The notes beneath the pieces were generated by a model. It saw nothing but the letters and a program-made list of their open reading frames with translations, had not been told where the DNA came from and searched no databases. DNA of 64,000 nt. Source: Verrucomicrobiota bacterium. GTDB taxonomy: Bacteria > Verrucomicrobiota > Verrucomicrobiia > Verrucomicrobiales > Akkermansiaceae. The DNA lies in the NCBI GenBank assembly GCA_017301995.1, contig JAFLEH010000008.1, positions 62,001 to 126,000 of the forward strand, read 5' to 3'. A program made the translations under genes and the position numbers. Below are positions 53,851 to 62,721 of this stretch, piece after piece. The number at the start of each line of letters is the position of its first letter. Within the stretch, counting starts at the first letter, position 1.

Positions 53851-55737
53851 TTAAGAAGGAGAGTCGATAGCAGCGGCTTGTCGTTCCCGCCTTTCAAGCC
53901 AAACCATCAGGATCGCGATATCCGCGGGTGTGATCCCGGGTATCCGTGACGCCTGACCCAAGGTGGTTGGGCGGATCTCCGAAAACCTCGCCTGTGCCTC
54001 GCGCTTCAGGCCTCTCACCTCCGCGTAATCCGTATCCTGCGGGATTCCCCTCGCCTCCTGGCGCGACATCCTTTCGATCTGGGCCTGCTGTCTTCCCAGG
54101 TGGCCTTCGTATTTGAACTCGGTTTCGATCAGATCCCAGTGCTCCTCCGGAAACTCCCGCCGCATTTCTTCGGGAAGGTCTTTCCAAGAATTTTCGCTCC
54201 GCCTGAACCACTGGTCGAGCTTGATGCCCTCATGGGTCGTCCGCCGGATCCATTCCTGCGCCTGATCGAGCGCGGCTTTCTTTGCCGCCACACGAGACAC
54301 CCGTTCGCCTTCCGCCAGTCCGAGATCCGCAGCCAGAGGCGTAAGGCGCATGTCCGCGTTGTCCTGGCGCAGCAGCAGTCGGTATTCCGCCCGGCTGGTG
54401 AACATCCGATACGGCTCCCGGCAACCACGCGTGACGAGGTCGTCCACCATCACCCCAAGATACGCCTGGTCCCTTCCCAACACCAGCGGCGGCTTGCCAA
54501 GCAACTTGAGCGCCGCGTTCGCGCCGGCAATCAGCCCTTGACCGGCCGCCTCCTCGTAGCCCGACGTGCCGTTGATCTGACCGGCGAAATACAATCCCTC
54601 GACCCGCTTCGTTTCCAGCGTTGCGGAAAGCTGGGTCGGCGGGCAGTAATCGTACTCCACCGCGTAGCCCGGACGGAGGATCTCGCAACGCTCCAATCCG
54701 GGGATGGTTCGTAGGAAACCGAGCTGGACTTCGTAGGGCAACGAGGTGGAAACGCCGTTGACGTAATATTCATGGGTATCCCTGCCCTCGGGTTCGAGAA
54801 AGACCTGGTGGCGTTCCTTTTCGGCAAATCGAACGACTTTATCCTCAATCGATGGGCAATAGCGGGGACCGACTCCCTCGATAACCCCGCAATACATCGG
54901 CGATTTATCGAGGTTGTCCCGGATGATTTGGTGGGTGCGGCTGTTGGTATAGGTGATCCAGCAGGGCAATTGTTCCACGTGGAACATTGGATCAGCCCAG
55001 GGGTTCAAGGTGAAGTAGTCATCAGGCCCCTTCGCGAGCGTGTCGGCGAGGAAACTGAATCGCGGCACCGGCTCTTCGCCGTCCTGCCTTTCACACACAC
55101 GGAAGTCCAATGACCGCCCGTTCAGCCGTGCCGGGGTCCCGGTTTTGAACCGCTCAACCTCGAAGCCTAGACGCTTTAGAGAGTCGGAAACTGACGACCC
55201 GGCGTCCCCCATCCTACCGCCCGCCTCGTTGCGCAAGCCCACATGCATCAGCCCACGCATGAATGTCCCCGCGCTCAAAACCACCGCACGACCAGCAAGC
55301 TCCATTCCCAAGGTCGTGGCCACTCCGGAAATCCGGTCGTCCTCCGTCAAAAGATCCGCGACGTTTCCCTGGTGCAGGTCCACTCGGGGTGCCGCTTCAA
55401 GGAGCTTCTTCATCCGGAATTGGTACGCCTTCTTGTCGCACTGCGCCCGTGGTGCCCGGACGGCCGGGCCTTTCGACGCATTCAGCATTCGCCATTGGAT
55501 CCCTGTCGCGTCGGTGTTCAGAGCCATCGCCCCGCCGAGTGCGTCGATTTCCCGGACCATGTGCCCCTTTGCCAGCCCGCCGATCGCCGGATTGCAGGAC
55601 ATTTGCGCGATGGTGTCGAGATTCTGGGTCAGCACCGCAACCTCACACCCGAGGCGCGCCGCCGCGAGCGCGGCCTCGACCCCGGCATGGCCGGCGCCAA
55701 CCACGATCACGTCATAGGTCTTGGGGTATCGAAACAT
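53851..55737 (-). CDS. mnmG: tRNA uridine 5-carboxymethylaminomethyl modification enzyme MnmG (GidA)
   Basis: A 628-residue FAD protein of normal length. The FAD motif is [20 protein letters not shown]. Further signatures are [41 protein letters not shown] and the C-terminal [25 protein letters not shown]. With MnmE it modifies the wobble uridine of several tRNAs. In many bacteria gidA lies next to oriC, and here two parS palindromes and a DnaA-box cluster are within 4 kb. One parS lies inside this coding sequence (54971-54986), where it encodes part of FHVEQLPC. mnmE and rsmG are not in the window. Confidence 0.96.
   Translation of the reverse strand: MFRYPKTYDVIVVGAGHAGVEAALAAARLGCEVAVLTQNLDTIAQMSCNPAIGGLAKGHMVREIDALGGAMALNTDATGIQWRMLNASKGPAVRAPRAQCDKKAYQFRMKKLLEAAPRVDLHQGNVADLLTEDDRISGVATTLGMELAGRAVVLSAGTFMRGLMHVGLRNEAGGRMGDAGSSVSDSLKRLGFEVERFKTGTPARLNGRSLDFRVCERQDGEEPVPRFSFLADTLAKGPDDYFTLNPWADPMFHVEQLPCWITYTNSRTHQIIRDNLDKSPMYCGVIEGVGPRYCPSIEDKVVRFAEKERHQVFLEPEGRDTHEYYVNGVSTSLPYEVQLGFLRTIPGLERCEILRPGYAVEYDYCPPTQLSATLETKRVEGLYFAGQINGTSGYEEAAGQGLIAGANAALKLLGKPPLVLGRDQAYLGVMVDDLVTRGCREPYRMFTSRAEYRLLLRQDNADMRLTPLAADLGLAEGERVSRVAAKKAALDQAQEWIRRTTHEGIKLDQWFRRSENSWKDLPEEMRREFPEEHWDLIETEFKYEGHLGRQQAQIERMSRQEARGIPQDTDYAEVRGLKREAQARFSEIRPTTLGQASRIPGITPADIAILMVWLERRERQAAAIDSPS
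54971..54986. promoter_or_regulatory. parS: parS centromere site inside mnmG
   Basis: TGTTCCACGTGGAACA is a perfect 16-bp palindrome and matches the ParB-binding parS consensus TGTTnCACGTGnAACA. It lies within mnmG. A second identical copy occurs 858 bp away. By composition, such a 16-mer is not expected by chance in 64 kb. Confidence 0.8.
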
Positions 55738-55828
55738 CTCGGGAGGCGGAGGTTACCCGGCCCCAAGCCATGGGCAAGGCTGAAATTCCCGGAGATTTTC
55801 GGACTTCCCGGCTTCCAGCAGTTGAATT

Positions 55829-55844
55829 TGTTCCACGTGGAACA
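55829..55844. promoter_or_regulatory. parS: parS centromere site between mnmG and cdd
   Basis: A second exact TGTTCCACGTGGAACA palindrome, in the 112-bp gap upstream of mnmG and 5 bp from the end of cdd. Paired parS sites near gidA are typical of the origin-proximal chromosome region; parA and parB themselves are outside the window. Confidence 0.85.
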
Positions 55845-55849
55845 TCCGA

Positions 55850-56242
55850 TCACTCCCCCCGGTCGAGAATTCCCGCCGATGCCCGAGGCAAAAGGTCGGA
55901 GAGCGCGAACTCCAATCTTCCGTCCCGGTTGCACAACAGAACCTTGGGCACCCCAAACTCCGCCAATACCTGCCGACAAGCACCACAGGGAGAAATCGGC
56001 ACCGCCGTGTCCGCCACGACCGCCACCCCGAGAAACCGGGTCACTCCCGCCGCAACCGCCGCCCCGATTGCCACCCGTTCGGCACAATTGGTCAGGCCGT
56101 ACGACAGATTCTCCACATTGCAGCCGGCGAAAATCCGCCCATCCACGCCAAGCAACGCAGCCCCAACATGGAATTTCGAATACGGTGCGTATGCCCGATC
56201 CCGGGCCTCCCATGCGGCATCAACCAAAGCGTCCCAATGCAT
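55850..56242 (-). CDS. cdd: Cytidine deaminase
   Basis: A 130-residue homotetramer-type cytidine deaminase. Zinc and catalytic residues are in GCNVENLSYGLTNCAERVA (Cys and the proton-shuttling Glu) and PISPCGACRQVLAEF (two Cys). The start MHWDALVDAAWEARDRAYAP matches the family; a longer frame upstream is not homologous. It salvages cytidine and deoxycytidine to uridine forms. It ends beside a parS site and precedes mnmG on the same strand, so transcription may run cdd-mnmG through the parS. Confidence 0.93.
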   Translation of the reverse strand: MHWDALVDAAWEARDRAYAPYSKFHVGAALLGVDGRIFAGCNVENLSYGLTNCAERVAIGAAVAAGVTRFLGVAVVADTAVPISPCGACRQVLAEFGVPKVLLCNRDGRLEFALSDLLPRASAGILDRGE

Positions 56243-56439
56243 GGACACTCCCCTAGCATCCGAATCCCCTACCCACCACCAAAAAATCCCGCAATCCTTG
56301 ATTTTCCGCTCGCAAATCCGAGATTTCGCGCCATAGTCCCCCGCCACCGACCGGCCCTGCCCGCGCGTCATTATCCGCTCCGGGCAGACGCGGTTTCCTC
56401 TAGGTCGAACCCCGATACCGTTTCGTTTCCCACACTCCC

Positions 56440-57510
56440 ATGTCCAGCGCACCCGCCCTCGACTTCGCCACCGCCGCCGTCAACCAAGCTCTTACCAAGG
56501 AAGAGCGGATCGGCCTGTTTACCCAGATGGTCCGCATCCGCCGCTTCGAGCAAGCCGCCCTCAAAGCCTACAACGCGGGCAAGATGGGCGGTTTCCTCCA
56601 CCTCTACATCGGTCAGGAAGCCGTCGCGGTCGGAACCATTTCCCTCCAGGGCCCTGATGACCACTACATCACCGCCTACCGAGATCACGGCCACGCGCTC
56701 TCCGTTGGCATGGGCATGAACGAGTGCATGGCGGAAATGTTCGGGAAACAGACCGGCTGCTCGAAAGGAAAAGGCGGATCCATGCACTTTTTCGCCCCGG
56801 ACAAAGGATTTTGGGGCGGTCACGGCATCGTGGCAGGCCAGACTCCGCTCGGTCTCGGCCTCGCCTATGGCCTCAAATACCTCGGAAAAACCGGTTGCTG
56901 CTTCTGCTATCTCGGTGATGGCGCGGTCAACCAAGGTGCCTTCCACGAATCCCTCAACCTCTCCGGCCTCTTTGAAATCCCGGTGGTTTTCGTGATTGAA
57001 AACAACGGCTACTCGATGGGCACCTCCCAAGAACGCTCGTCCGCCTACGCCGGATGCCTCGCCCAACGCGCCGACGCCTACGGCATCGCCTGGGATGTCA
57101 TCGACGGCTCCGACCTTTATGAAGTTCGCGCCAAGTCGCACATCGCCATGGAACGGGCGAAAAAGGAATCGAAGCCAACCCTTCTCGAGATCGACACCTA
57201 CCGCTACTACGGACATAGCGTCGCCGATGCCAACGCCAAAAAATACCGGAAACCCGAGGAAATCGAACACTACAAGCAAAACCACGACCCAATCACCCTA
57301 TTCCGCCGGCGCCTGATCGCGGAGGGCGTGCTCACTGATGATTCGGCCGACGCGATCAACGCCGCGGCCGCCGAAGAAGCCGCGGCCGCGGCCAAATTCG
57401 CCGACGAGTCCCCCGCTCCGACCATCGCGGACATTTCCACCGACGTCTATTGGGAATCCGACCACAACACCCCTGCCTCCCGCATCGGCTGGCACTTTTT
57501 CAACGATTGA
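56440..57510 (+). CDS. pdhA: Pyruvate dehydrogenase E1 component, alpha subunit
   Basis: A 356-residue ThDP enzyme subunit. The ThDP/Mg motif is GDGAVNQGAFHESLNLSGLF followed by VFVIENNGYSMGTS; GKMGGFLHLYIGQEAVAVG, YRDHGHALSVGM and GCSKGKGGSMHFF are E1-alpha signatures, including the phosphorylation-loop-like RYYGHSVADANAKKYRKPEE. The C-terminal tail is alanine-rich. It decarboxylates pyruvate for acetyl-CoA formation. pdhB follows 80 bp later; the E2 gene is not adjacent. Confidence 0.92.
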   Translation: MSSAPALDFATAAVNQALTKEERIGLFTQMVRIRRFEQAALKAYNAGKMGGFLHLYIGQEAVAVGTISLQGPDDHYITAYRDHGHALSVGMGMNECMAEMFGKQTGCSKGKGGSMHFFAPDKGFWGGHGIVAGQTPLGLGLAYGLKYLGKTGCCFCYLGDGAVNQGAFHESLNLSGLFEIPVVFVIENNGYSMGTSQERSSAYAGCLAQRADAYGIAWDVIDGSDLYEVRAKSHIAMERAKKESKPTLLEIDTYRYYGHSVADANAKKYRKPEEIEHYKQNHDPITLFRRRLIAEGVLTDDSADAINAAAAEEAAAAAKFADESPAPTIADISTDVYWESDHNTPASRIGWHFFND

Positions 57511-57590
57511 CCTGCTAACAAATACTATCCGGATAGTAGATCCAGCCGTTTTGGCCCGTCACCGCAACAACATCCCTTTCCCACCCGCCC

Positions 57591-58577
57591 ATGTCCCGCA
57601 TTCTCACCTACCGTGAAGCCCTCCGCGAAGGCCTTGATGAAGAACTCGCCCACGATCCGAACGTGGTACTCTTCGGCGAAGAAGTCGCCCAGTACAACGG
57701 CGCCTACAAAGTCACCGAAGGACTCTGGAAAAAGTGGGGCTCCAAGCGCGTCTTCGACACCCCGATTTCCGAAGCGGGCTTCATCGGCATGGGCATCGGC
57801 GCCTCCATGTTAGGAGTTCGCCCGGTAATGGAGCTGATGTTCTGGTCCTTCCACTCGGTCGCTTTCGACCAACTGGTCAACAACGCCGCCTGTGTTCGCT
57901 ACATGTCCGGGGGCCTCTGCAACTGCCCCATCGTCATCCGCGGCCCGGCGAACGGCGGCACCAACGTCGGAGCGACCCATTCTCATATCCCTGAGGCCCT
58001 CTTCGCCGCGTTCCCCGGCCTCAAGGTTTGTGCCCCGGCGACTCCCGCCGATGCCAAGGGCCTGATCAAATCCGCCATCCGCGACAACGACCCGGTCTAT
58101 GTGATGGAAAACACCCTGCTCTACGGGACCACCGGCGAAGTGCCCGATCCGGCGCTCGGCGACCACCTCGTTCCCCTCGGCCAGGCGGAAATCAAACGCC
58201 AGGGAACCGACCTCTCACTGATCGCCCACGGCCGCTCGGTGATCCACTGCCTGGCCGCCGCCGACACCCTCCAACAGGAACACGGCATCAACTGCGAGGT
58301 CCTCGATCTCCGCTCGATCCGTCCGCTTGATGTCGAGGCGATCCTCGCGACCGTTAGGAAAACGAACCGCGCCGTCCTGGTGGACGAATCCAAGCCTTTT
58401 GGCGGCGTTTCCGCCATGGTTGGCATGCTCATCCAGGAACACGCCTTCGACTCGCTGGACGCGCCCATCCAGCGCGTTTGCTCGATCGACGCTCCGGCGA
58501 TCTACTCCCCGCATATCGAGCCCGAGCAATTGCCCAATCCGCGGAGGATTGTCGAGAAAGTCCTCAGCCTCGGATGA
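57591..58577 (+). CDS. pdhB: Pyruvate dehydrogenase E1 component, beta subunit
   Basis: A 328-residue protein beginning SRILTYREALREGLDEELAH, with VVLFGEEVAQYNGAYKVTEG, DTPISEAGFIGMGIGASMLG, LVNNAACVRYMSGG and the C-terminal LRSIRPLDVEAILATV typical of E1-beta. It completes the alpha2-beta2 E1 with PdhA. The gap upstream is 80 bp, so one transcript is likely. Downstream, instead of pdhC, lies the AT-rich and DnaA-box region. Confidence 0.93.
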   Translation: MSRILTYREALREGLDEELAHDPNVVLFGEEVAQYNGAYKVTEGLWKKWGSKRVFDTPISEAGFIGMGIGASMLGVRPVMELMFWSFHSVAFDQLVNNAACVRYMSGGLCNCPIVIRGPANGGTNVGATHSHIPEALFAAFPGLKVCAPATPADAKGLIKSAIRDNDPVYVMENTLLYGTTGEVPDPALGDHLVPLGQAEIKRQGTDLSLIAHGRSVIHCLAAADTLQQEHGINCEVLDLRSIRPLDVEAILATVRKTNRAVLVDESKPFGGVSAMVGMLIQEHAFDSLDAPIQRVCSIDAPAIYSPHIEPEQLPNPRRIVEKVLSLG

Positions 58578-58810
58578 TGAATTCTCTGTTTTTTGACTCC
58601 ATAAGATCATCATCTTAATCGTGTGAACAACGTCGGAAAACGCGTGTTCCCCATTGCAAGGCCGGGTGTTCCACGACCATAACAACCTGCTGAAAAGCGC
58701 CCGGCGGAATCCGAAAAGCGCAACCCCGCCCAAGCTCATCCACAACCTATCCTCACTTGTTGGGGTCTTGTTCACAACCTTTCGGCAGCTTGTTGTGGAT
58801 CCGGGTTTCG
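58578..58810. other. Candidate replication origin: AT-rich stretch plus DnaA-box-like 9-mers
   Basis: A gene-free region after pdhB. An AT-rich stretch (58580-58620, including ATAAGATCATCATCTTAATC) is followed by TGTGAACAA (58622-58630) and its exact inverse TTGTTCACA (58768-58776), TCATCCACA (58736-58744) and TGTGGATCC (58794-58802). Each is one or two bases from TTWTNCACA. Nearby parS sites and mnmG agree with an origin-proximal location. dnaA and dnaN are not in the window, so the origin call is tentative; the rest of the gap to 58914 shows nothing. Confidence 0.4.
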
Positions 58811-58914
58811 GAATGCAACCACCCTCGTGACGGAGAATTTTGTCCGGACTTGCATCGCTTGCCCTATCAGGCTACAGACACCCCGTTTCCGCCATAGCCA
58901 CACCGTTCAAAGCC

Positions 58915-59916
58915 ATGCTCCGCCATTTTCGCTTCGCAACGTCAGCCGTCCTTCCGGCGATGCTGTTTCTATCCGCCTGCGTTCCGGCCCGCCAGGCACC
59001 CCCACCGCCCGCACCACGGGATCTTCCGCGCACCGTCACACCTGCGAAGCTCGCTGATTCCCATACCCGTTGCTATCAGACCGCGGCCGACACCTATCAA
59101 CTTCAGACCGGCTACAGACTGTTCCGTCCGGTGTCGGGAAAAGGTCCTACCGTTGAGTTGCTGGGAGCGGCGCACATCGGCGACGCCACCTACTATAAAT
59201 CCATCCAACAACGTCTCGACCGTGCCGACCTCGTGCTGTTCGAAGCGGTGTATGACGAGCGGAATCCGGTCGAGAACTTCAGTGCCGCCGAGCAGGCCGA
59301 AATGGAAGCGGCGTCGGCCTATCACAAGATCGCGCGCATTCTCGGGCTGGTCACCCAAAAGTCCGCGCTCAGTTACAAACGCAAACACTTCGAGCGCTGT
59401 GACATGTCGATCCAACAAATGAAGGCGCTGCTCGACGCGGAAATCGCGAAAGGCGGACGCGAAGGAGACGAGGCGAAACGCGCTCTATCCGACTTCAAAT
59501 CACTGATGGGCGTGATCCGCGGCGATTCGATGCTCATTAACCTCGCACTCTGGCTGGCAGACAAAAGTTCATATATAAAAGCAAACATCCGCCTGATGCT
59601 GGTGACCAGCACGCCCGCCGGTAAGGACGAGCGGAAACTTCCGCCGCGCATCGCCAAGCTGATCAACGAGGATCGCAACCGTTTCGTTTTGAAGGAGCTT
59701 CCCGGACGTCTGGCCAAACATCCGCGCGCGAAGCATGTGGTGATCTTCTACGGCTCCGCCCATCTTCCCGGACTCGCGCGAGGCCTCGAAAAACAAGGCT
59801 TCCGGGCCAGTGGTCCGGTCCAATGGCTCACAGTCACCCAAGCCCATCCGGTTGCGGAAGGTCTATCACAGGAAACCGTTTCGCAAACCATCGAGGACGC
59901 CCGAAAGCCGGATTAA
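58915..59916 (+). CDS. TraB/GumN-family lipoprotein
   Basis: A 333-residue protein; the ATG at 58915 gives a lipoprotein signal with lipobox LSAC (MLFLSACVPARQ). The body fits the TraB/PrgY/GumN (TIKI-like) fold: VELLGAAHIGDATYYKSIQQ near the N-terminus with the conserved GxxH, ADLVLFEAVYDERNP with a conserved Glu, and VVIFYGSAHLPGLARGL with the C-terminal His. Family members are probable metalloproteases or pheromone-processing factors in the envelope. It is monocistronic and convergent with purB. The longer frame from 58840 lacks a signal sequence at its start. Confidence 0.75.
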   Translation: MLRHFRFATSAVLPAMLFLSACVPARQAPPPPAPRDLPRTVTPAKLADSHTRCYQTAADTYQLQTGYRLFRPVSGKGPTVELLGAAHIGDATYYKSIQQRLDRADLVLFEAVYDERNPVENFSAAEQAEMEAASAYHKIARILGLVTQKSALSYKRKHFERCDMSIQQMKALLDAEIAKGGREGDEAKRALSDFKSLMGVIRGDSMLINLALWLADKSSYIKANIRLMLVTSTPAGKDERKLPPRIAKLINEDRNRFVLKELPGRLAKHPRAKHVVIFYGSAHLPGLARGLEKQGFRASGPVQWLTVTQAHPVAEGLSQETVSQTIEDARKPD

Positions 59917-59956
59917 CCCAACAGAAAAATCGAATCTCCGCGAACCGACCGGGCTC

Positions 59957-61375
59957 TCAGAGAATCGCACCCGGCGCGTAGTTGGCCGCAGCCGGATTCG
60001 CGGCCTCCAGATCGCGGACGGCCGCCGCAAACGCCGCGGTTTGCGAACGCGCCGCGCCGGCTTCCTGATGGCCTCGCGCGAGAATGGCGGTTAGAGCGGC
60101 GCGGTCGAGACCGAGCCTGGCATCACCCGCCAGACGGTCGATCAGATCATTGTCGCGCACGGTTCCCTCGCGCAGGTCGCGCACGGTGGCGAGGGCGTGC
60201 TCCTTGATCGCCTTGTGCGCGGTTTCCCGACCCACACCGGCCTTGACGGCTTCCATCAGCACGGTGGTGGTCATCAGAAACGGCAGATAGTGCTCGGTTT
60301 CCGCGCCGATCACCGCCGGCCATGCGTCCATCTGGTTCAGGATGGTTAGAAACGTTTCCCACAGACCGTCGATCGTGAAGAACGCGTCCGGCAGCATCAC
60401 GCGGCGCACCACGGAGCAGGAAACGTCGCCTTCGTTCCACTGGTCACCTGCCAAGCCGGCGGCCATCGCGAGGTGGCCCTTGAGGATCACATGAAACCCG
60501 TTGATCCGCTCGCACGACCGCGAATTCATCTTGTGGGGCATGGCGCTGGACCCCGTCTGGCCGGGAGCGAATCCCTCGCTGGCGGTTTCATGACCCGCCA
60601 TGAGCCGCAGGGTCTTGCAGAACGACGACGGCGCGGACGCCAGGTCGGTTAGAGCGGCGACCACCCGGAAATCCAGCGACCTCGGATAGACCTGGCCGAC
60701 GTTTTCCCAAACCGCCGGAATCCCGAGGTGGGCGGTCACGCGGCGTTCGAGATCGGCCACCTTGGCGGCATCTCCGCCGAACAGCGAAAGCTGGTCCATC
60801 TGGGTACCCACCGCTCCCTTGAGTCCGCGCACGGTGTATCCGGCGATCACGGCATCCAGCGCGGAAAGGGAACGCAGCAGCTCCTCGCCGAACATCGCCA
60901 CCCGCTTGCCGAGTGTGGTCGGCTGGGCCGCGACATTGTGGGTTCTGGCGGTTAGAACAAGATCGCTCCACGCCTCGGCGCGCACGCGTAGGCCGCGCAG
61001 CGCGGCGACCGTCTTGTCCCGCACCACGCCGAGCGATTTCCAAACCTGCAGTTGTTCGACGTTTTCCGTCAGATCGCGCGAGGTCATTCCCTTGTGGACA
61101 TGCTCGTGACCGGCGAGGTCGTTGAACTCCTCGATGCGGGCCTTGACGTCGTGCCGGGTGATCCGTTCCCGCGCCATGATCGACCCCGTGTCCACTTGGT
61201 CTTTGACCGCCTCGTAGGCCGTGATCGCCTCCGCCGGAATATTCAGACCCAACTCACGCTGCGCCTTCATCACGGCGATCCAGAATTCCCGCTCCAGCAC
61301 GATCCGGCCCTCCGGGGACCAGATGGCTTGCATGGCGGGCGAGGCGTAGCGTTCGGCGAGCACGTTGGCGATCAT
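59957..61375 (-). CDS. purB: Adenylosuccinate lyase
   Basis: A 472-residue fumarase/aspartase-superfamily enzyme. The start at 61375 (MIANVLAERYASPAMQAIWS) matches PurB; a longer frame upstream reads through tandem repeats. HEHVHKGMTSRDLTENVEQL, ARTHNVAAQPTTLGKR and the signature GQTGSSAMPHKMNSRSCERI are present, with catalytic His and Ser in place. It acts in purine synthesis on SAICAR and adenylosuccinate. It lies just left of the second cassette array; the repeats between them are non-coding. Confidence 0.95.
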   Translation of the reverse strand: MIANVLAERYASPAMQAIWSPEGRIVLEREFWIAVMKAQRELGLNIPAEAITAYEAVKDQVDTGSIMARERITRHDVKARIEEFNDLAGHEHVHKGMTSRDLTENVEQLQVWKSLGVVRDKTVAALRGLRVRAEAWSDLVLTARTHNVAAQPTTLGKRVAMFGEELLRSLSALDAVIAGYTVRGLKGAVGTQMDQLSLFGGDAAKVADLERRVTAHLGIPAVWENVGQVYPRSLDFRVVAALTDLASAPSSFCKTLRLMAGHETASEGFAPGQTGSSAMPHKMNSRSCERINGFHVILKGHLAMAAGLAGDQWNEGDVSCSVVRRVMLPDAFFTIDGLWETFLTILNQMDAWPAVIGAETEHYLPFLMTTTVLMEAVKAGVGRETAHKAIKEHALATVRDLREGTVRDNDLIDRLAGDARLGLDRAALTAILARGHQEAGAARSQTAAFAAAVRDLEAANPAAANYAPGAIL

Positions 61376-61461
61376 GTGGCCCAGCATGCCCGCGCCCGAC
61401 CCGCTTGGCAAGCGCCGGCTGGTGATGGATCCGAGCCAACAGTCCGGGCCGCCGGAGAGAC

Positions 61462-61547
61462 CGAAGATCGCATCAAGGAGCGTGGGCATCTTGCCCACAT
61501 CGCCCGAAGATCGCACCAAGGAGCGTGGGCATCTTGCCCACATCGCC
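61462..61547. repeat. Two tandem 43-bp repeats with internal palindrome
   Basis: Units 61462-61504 and 61505-61547 differ at one base (GCATCAAG versus GCACCAAG). Each contains the palindrome GTGGGCATCTTGCCCAC. The GGGCAAGATGCCC core resembles short dispersed repeats I have seen in verrucomicrobial genomes, where they add in-frame amino acids or sit between genes. Confidence 0.75.
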
Positions 61548-61840
61548 GCAAACAAGCGCCTCCCTCGCCAGAGAAACTCGCCACTAGGACGCCAACGAGA
61601 TCGAAGATGGTGGCTAGCGGCTGAAAATGCGCACCGCCCCCTAATAACCATTAACAAATAACCAATAACCGCGGCGCAGCCGCCCCCCCGTCGCAACGCG
61701 ACGCCTCATCCCAGCCCACGGCGAAACCGTGGGCCGGCCATCCTCCAACCCACCCCGCGTGCCAACGGTACGCCTCATCGCGCGCCGTCTCCGGCCGCTG
61801 TCGCGTGTGTGTCAGCCTGGAAGAGAAGATCCCTCAAGAG

Positions 61841-61898
61841 ACCAGAAACCGGAAACCAGAAACCAGAACCAATGACCAATGACCAATGACCAATGACC
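61841..61898. repeat. Short tandem repeats (AAACCAG-like and CCAATGA x4)
   Basis: Imperfect ACCAGAAACCGGAAACCAGA-type units are followed by four exact copies of CCAATGA (61869-61896). Non-coding low-complexity sequence between purB and the cassette array. Confidence 0.8.
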
Positions 61899-62060
61899 CG
61901 TATATCCGCTAGGTCGGCTCACCCGGAAAACCACCCGCCGCCCCCGCCTGATAGTCGCACGCCGGGAGGGAAAAACCTTGCCATCTCAACGGAATCCGCC
62001 CACCTTCCCTCCCAAGCATCCGTCCGGATAGCACTTCCCGACATGCTACGAACAAACACT

Positions 62061-62067
62061 GTTAGGC
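62061..62067 (+). other. Cassette core site GTTAGGC
   Basis: GTTAGGC is a perfect GTTRRRY integron core, 6 bp before the first gene of the plus-strand array. It may be the right end of an attC or attI site, but no complementary left arm was recognised in the 150 bp upstream. Confidence 0.45.
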
Positions 62068-62073
62068 TAGAAA

Positions 62074-62589
62074 ATGAAGATCAACATTCTCAACTACAGC
62101 GCATGGTGGAAGGTTGAATCGTCGCTGAACAAACGTATACCCGGAAATGAGGATCTTCCTGATTTTGATGCCGAACAGAAGTTGGCCGAGGAGGGGATTT
62201 CCAGTGCATTAGCGCTGCGAGGAACCAAAGACAAAGATTGGGAGGTTCCTCCTCATTACCACAGATGTGCGGTTATTTGGGCATACATTTACAACGCTGG
62301 ACTGCTGAATGATCGCTTATTTTCAGATTTGAACCGGATCATACCGAAGAGCATCTACCCATGGTATGTGCAACTCGAATGCTACATGGACGGGTCTGAG
62401 CCGTTGGGCAGCCTCATAATTTACGGGAATGAGTGCTTTCTGAATGCGGAAGATCCAATCGTGCTACGCTTTTCAGATATTCTTGGCATATCACCGAACT
62501 ACGCAAGATGGAGGAAGATTTGCTCCAAGATTGCCTGCCTTCCAGCTCACATTAAACTCCACTACACCATTAAACGTGCACTCAAATAA
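62074..62589 (+). CDS. Cassette gene: protein of unknown function
   Basis: A 171-residue soluble, low-GC gene product beginning MKINILNYSAWWKVESSLNK. It is rich in aromatic residues (HYHRCAVIWAYIYNAGLLND, YPWYVQLECYMDGSEPLGSL) and has no signal peptide. I do not recognise the family. It starts 6 bp after a GTTAGGC core and stops 3 bp before the attC-like site at 62593, the spacing typical of an integron cassette. No promoter is evident. Confidence 0.6.
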   Translation: MKINILNYSAWWKVESSLNKRIPGNEDLPDFDAEQKLAEEGISSALALRGTKDKDWEVPPHYHRCAVIWAYIYNAGLLNDRLFSDLNRIIPKSIYPWYVQLECYMDGSEPLGSLIIYGNECFLNAEDPIVLRFSDILGISPNYARWRKICSKIACLPAHIKLHYTIKRALK

Positions 62590-62592
62590 AAC

Positions 62593-62712
62593 GCCGAACG
62601 GCACTGGGCAACCCGCCACCCGGCCCGAGCCGAAGTCAGAGGGTAGCGACAAACCTCAACCCACATCGGAGGGGCGCTCCCGGCAGCGGGCTGCCAGGCC
62701 TCGACGTTCGAC
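62593..62712 (+). other. attC-like cassette recombination site 4
   Basis: Left end GCCGAACGGCACTGG, right end CTCGACGTTCGAC, length 120. Arms CTGGGCAACCCGCCACCCGG and CCCGGCAGCGGGCTGCCAG pair along most of their length with extrahelical bases. It shares GGAGGGGCGCTCCCGG and the right arm with the site at 32298-32426 in the other array. The core ends fit RYYYAAC/GTTRRRY only loosely, but position between two genes and hairpin form agree with attC. Confidence 0.65.
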
Positions 62713-62721
62713 TAAGAAACA

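Larger units (their letters stand above)
61376..62060. other. Intergenic repeat region between purB and the second cassette array
   Basis: About 700 bp with no credible gene. It contains a 43-bp tandem repeat (61462-61547), a C-rich stretch around 61680, and the AACCAG and CCAATGA short tandem repeats (61841-61898). No integrase frame is found on either strand and no convincing partner arm is seen for the cassette core at 62061. Confidence 0.5.

Noticed and set aside
5769..60957. CTAACC/GGTTAG as telomere-like repeats
   Set aside because: The copies are isolated and mostly within coding sequence, never in tandem, so a telomere-like explanation does not fit.
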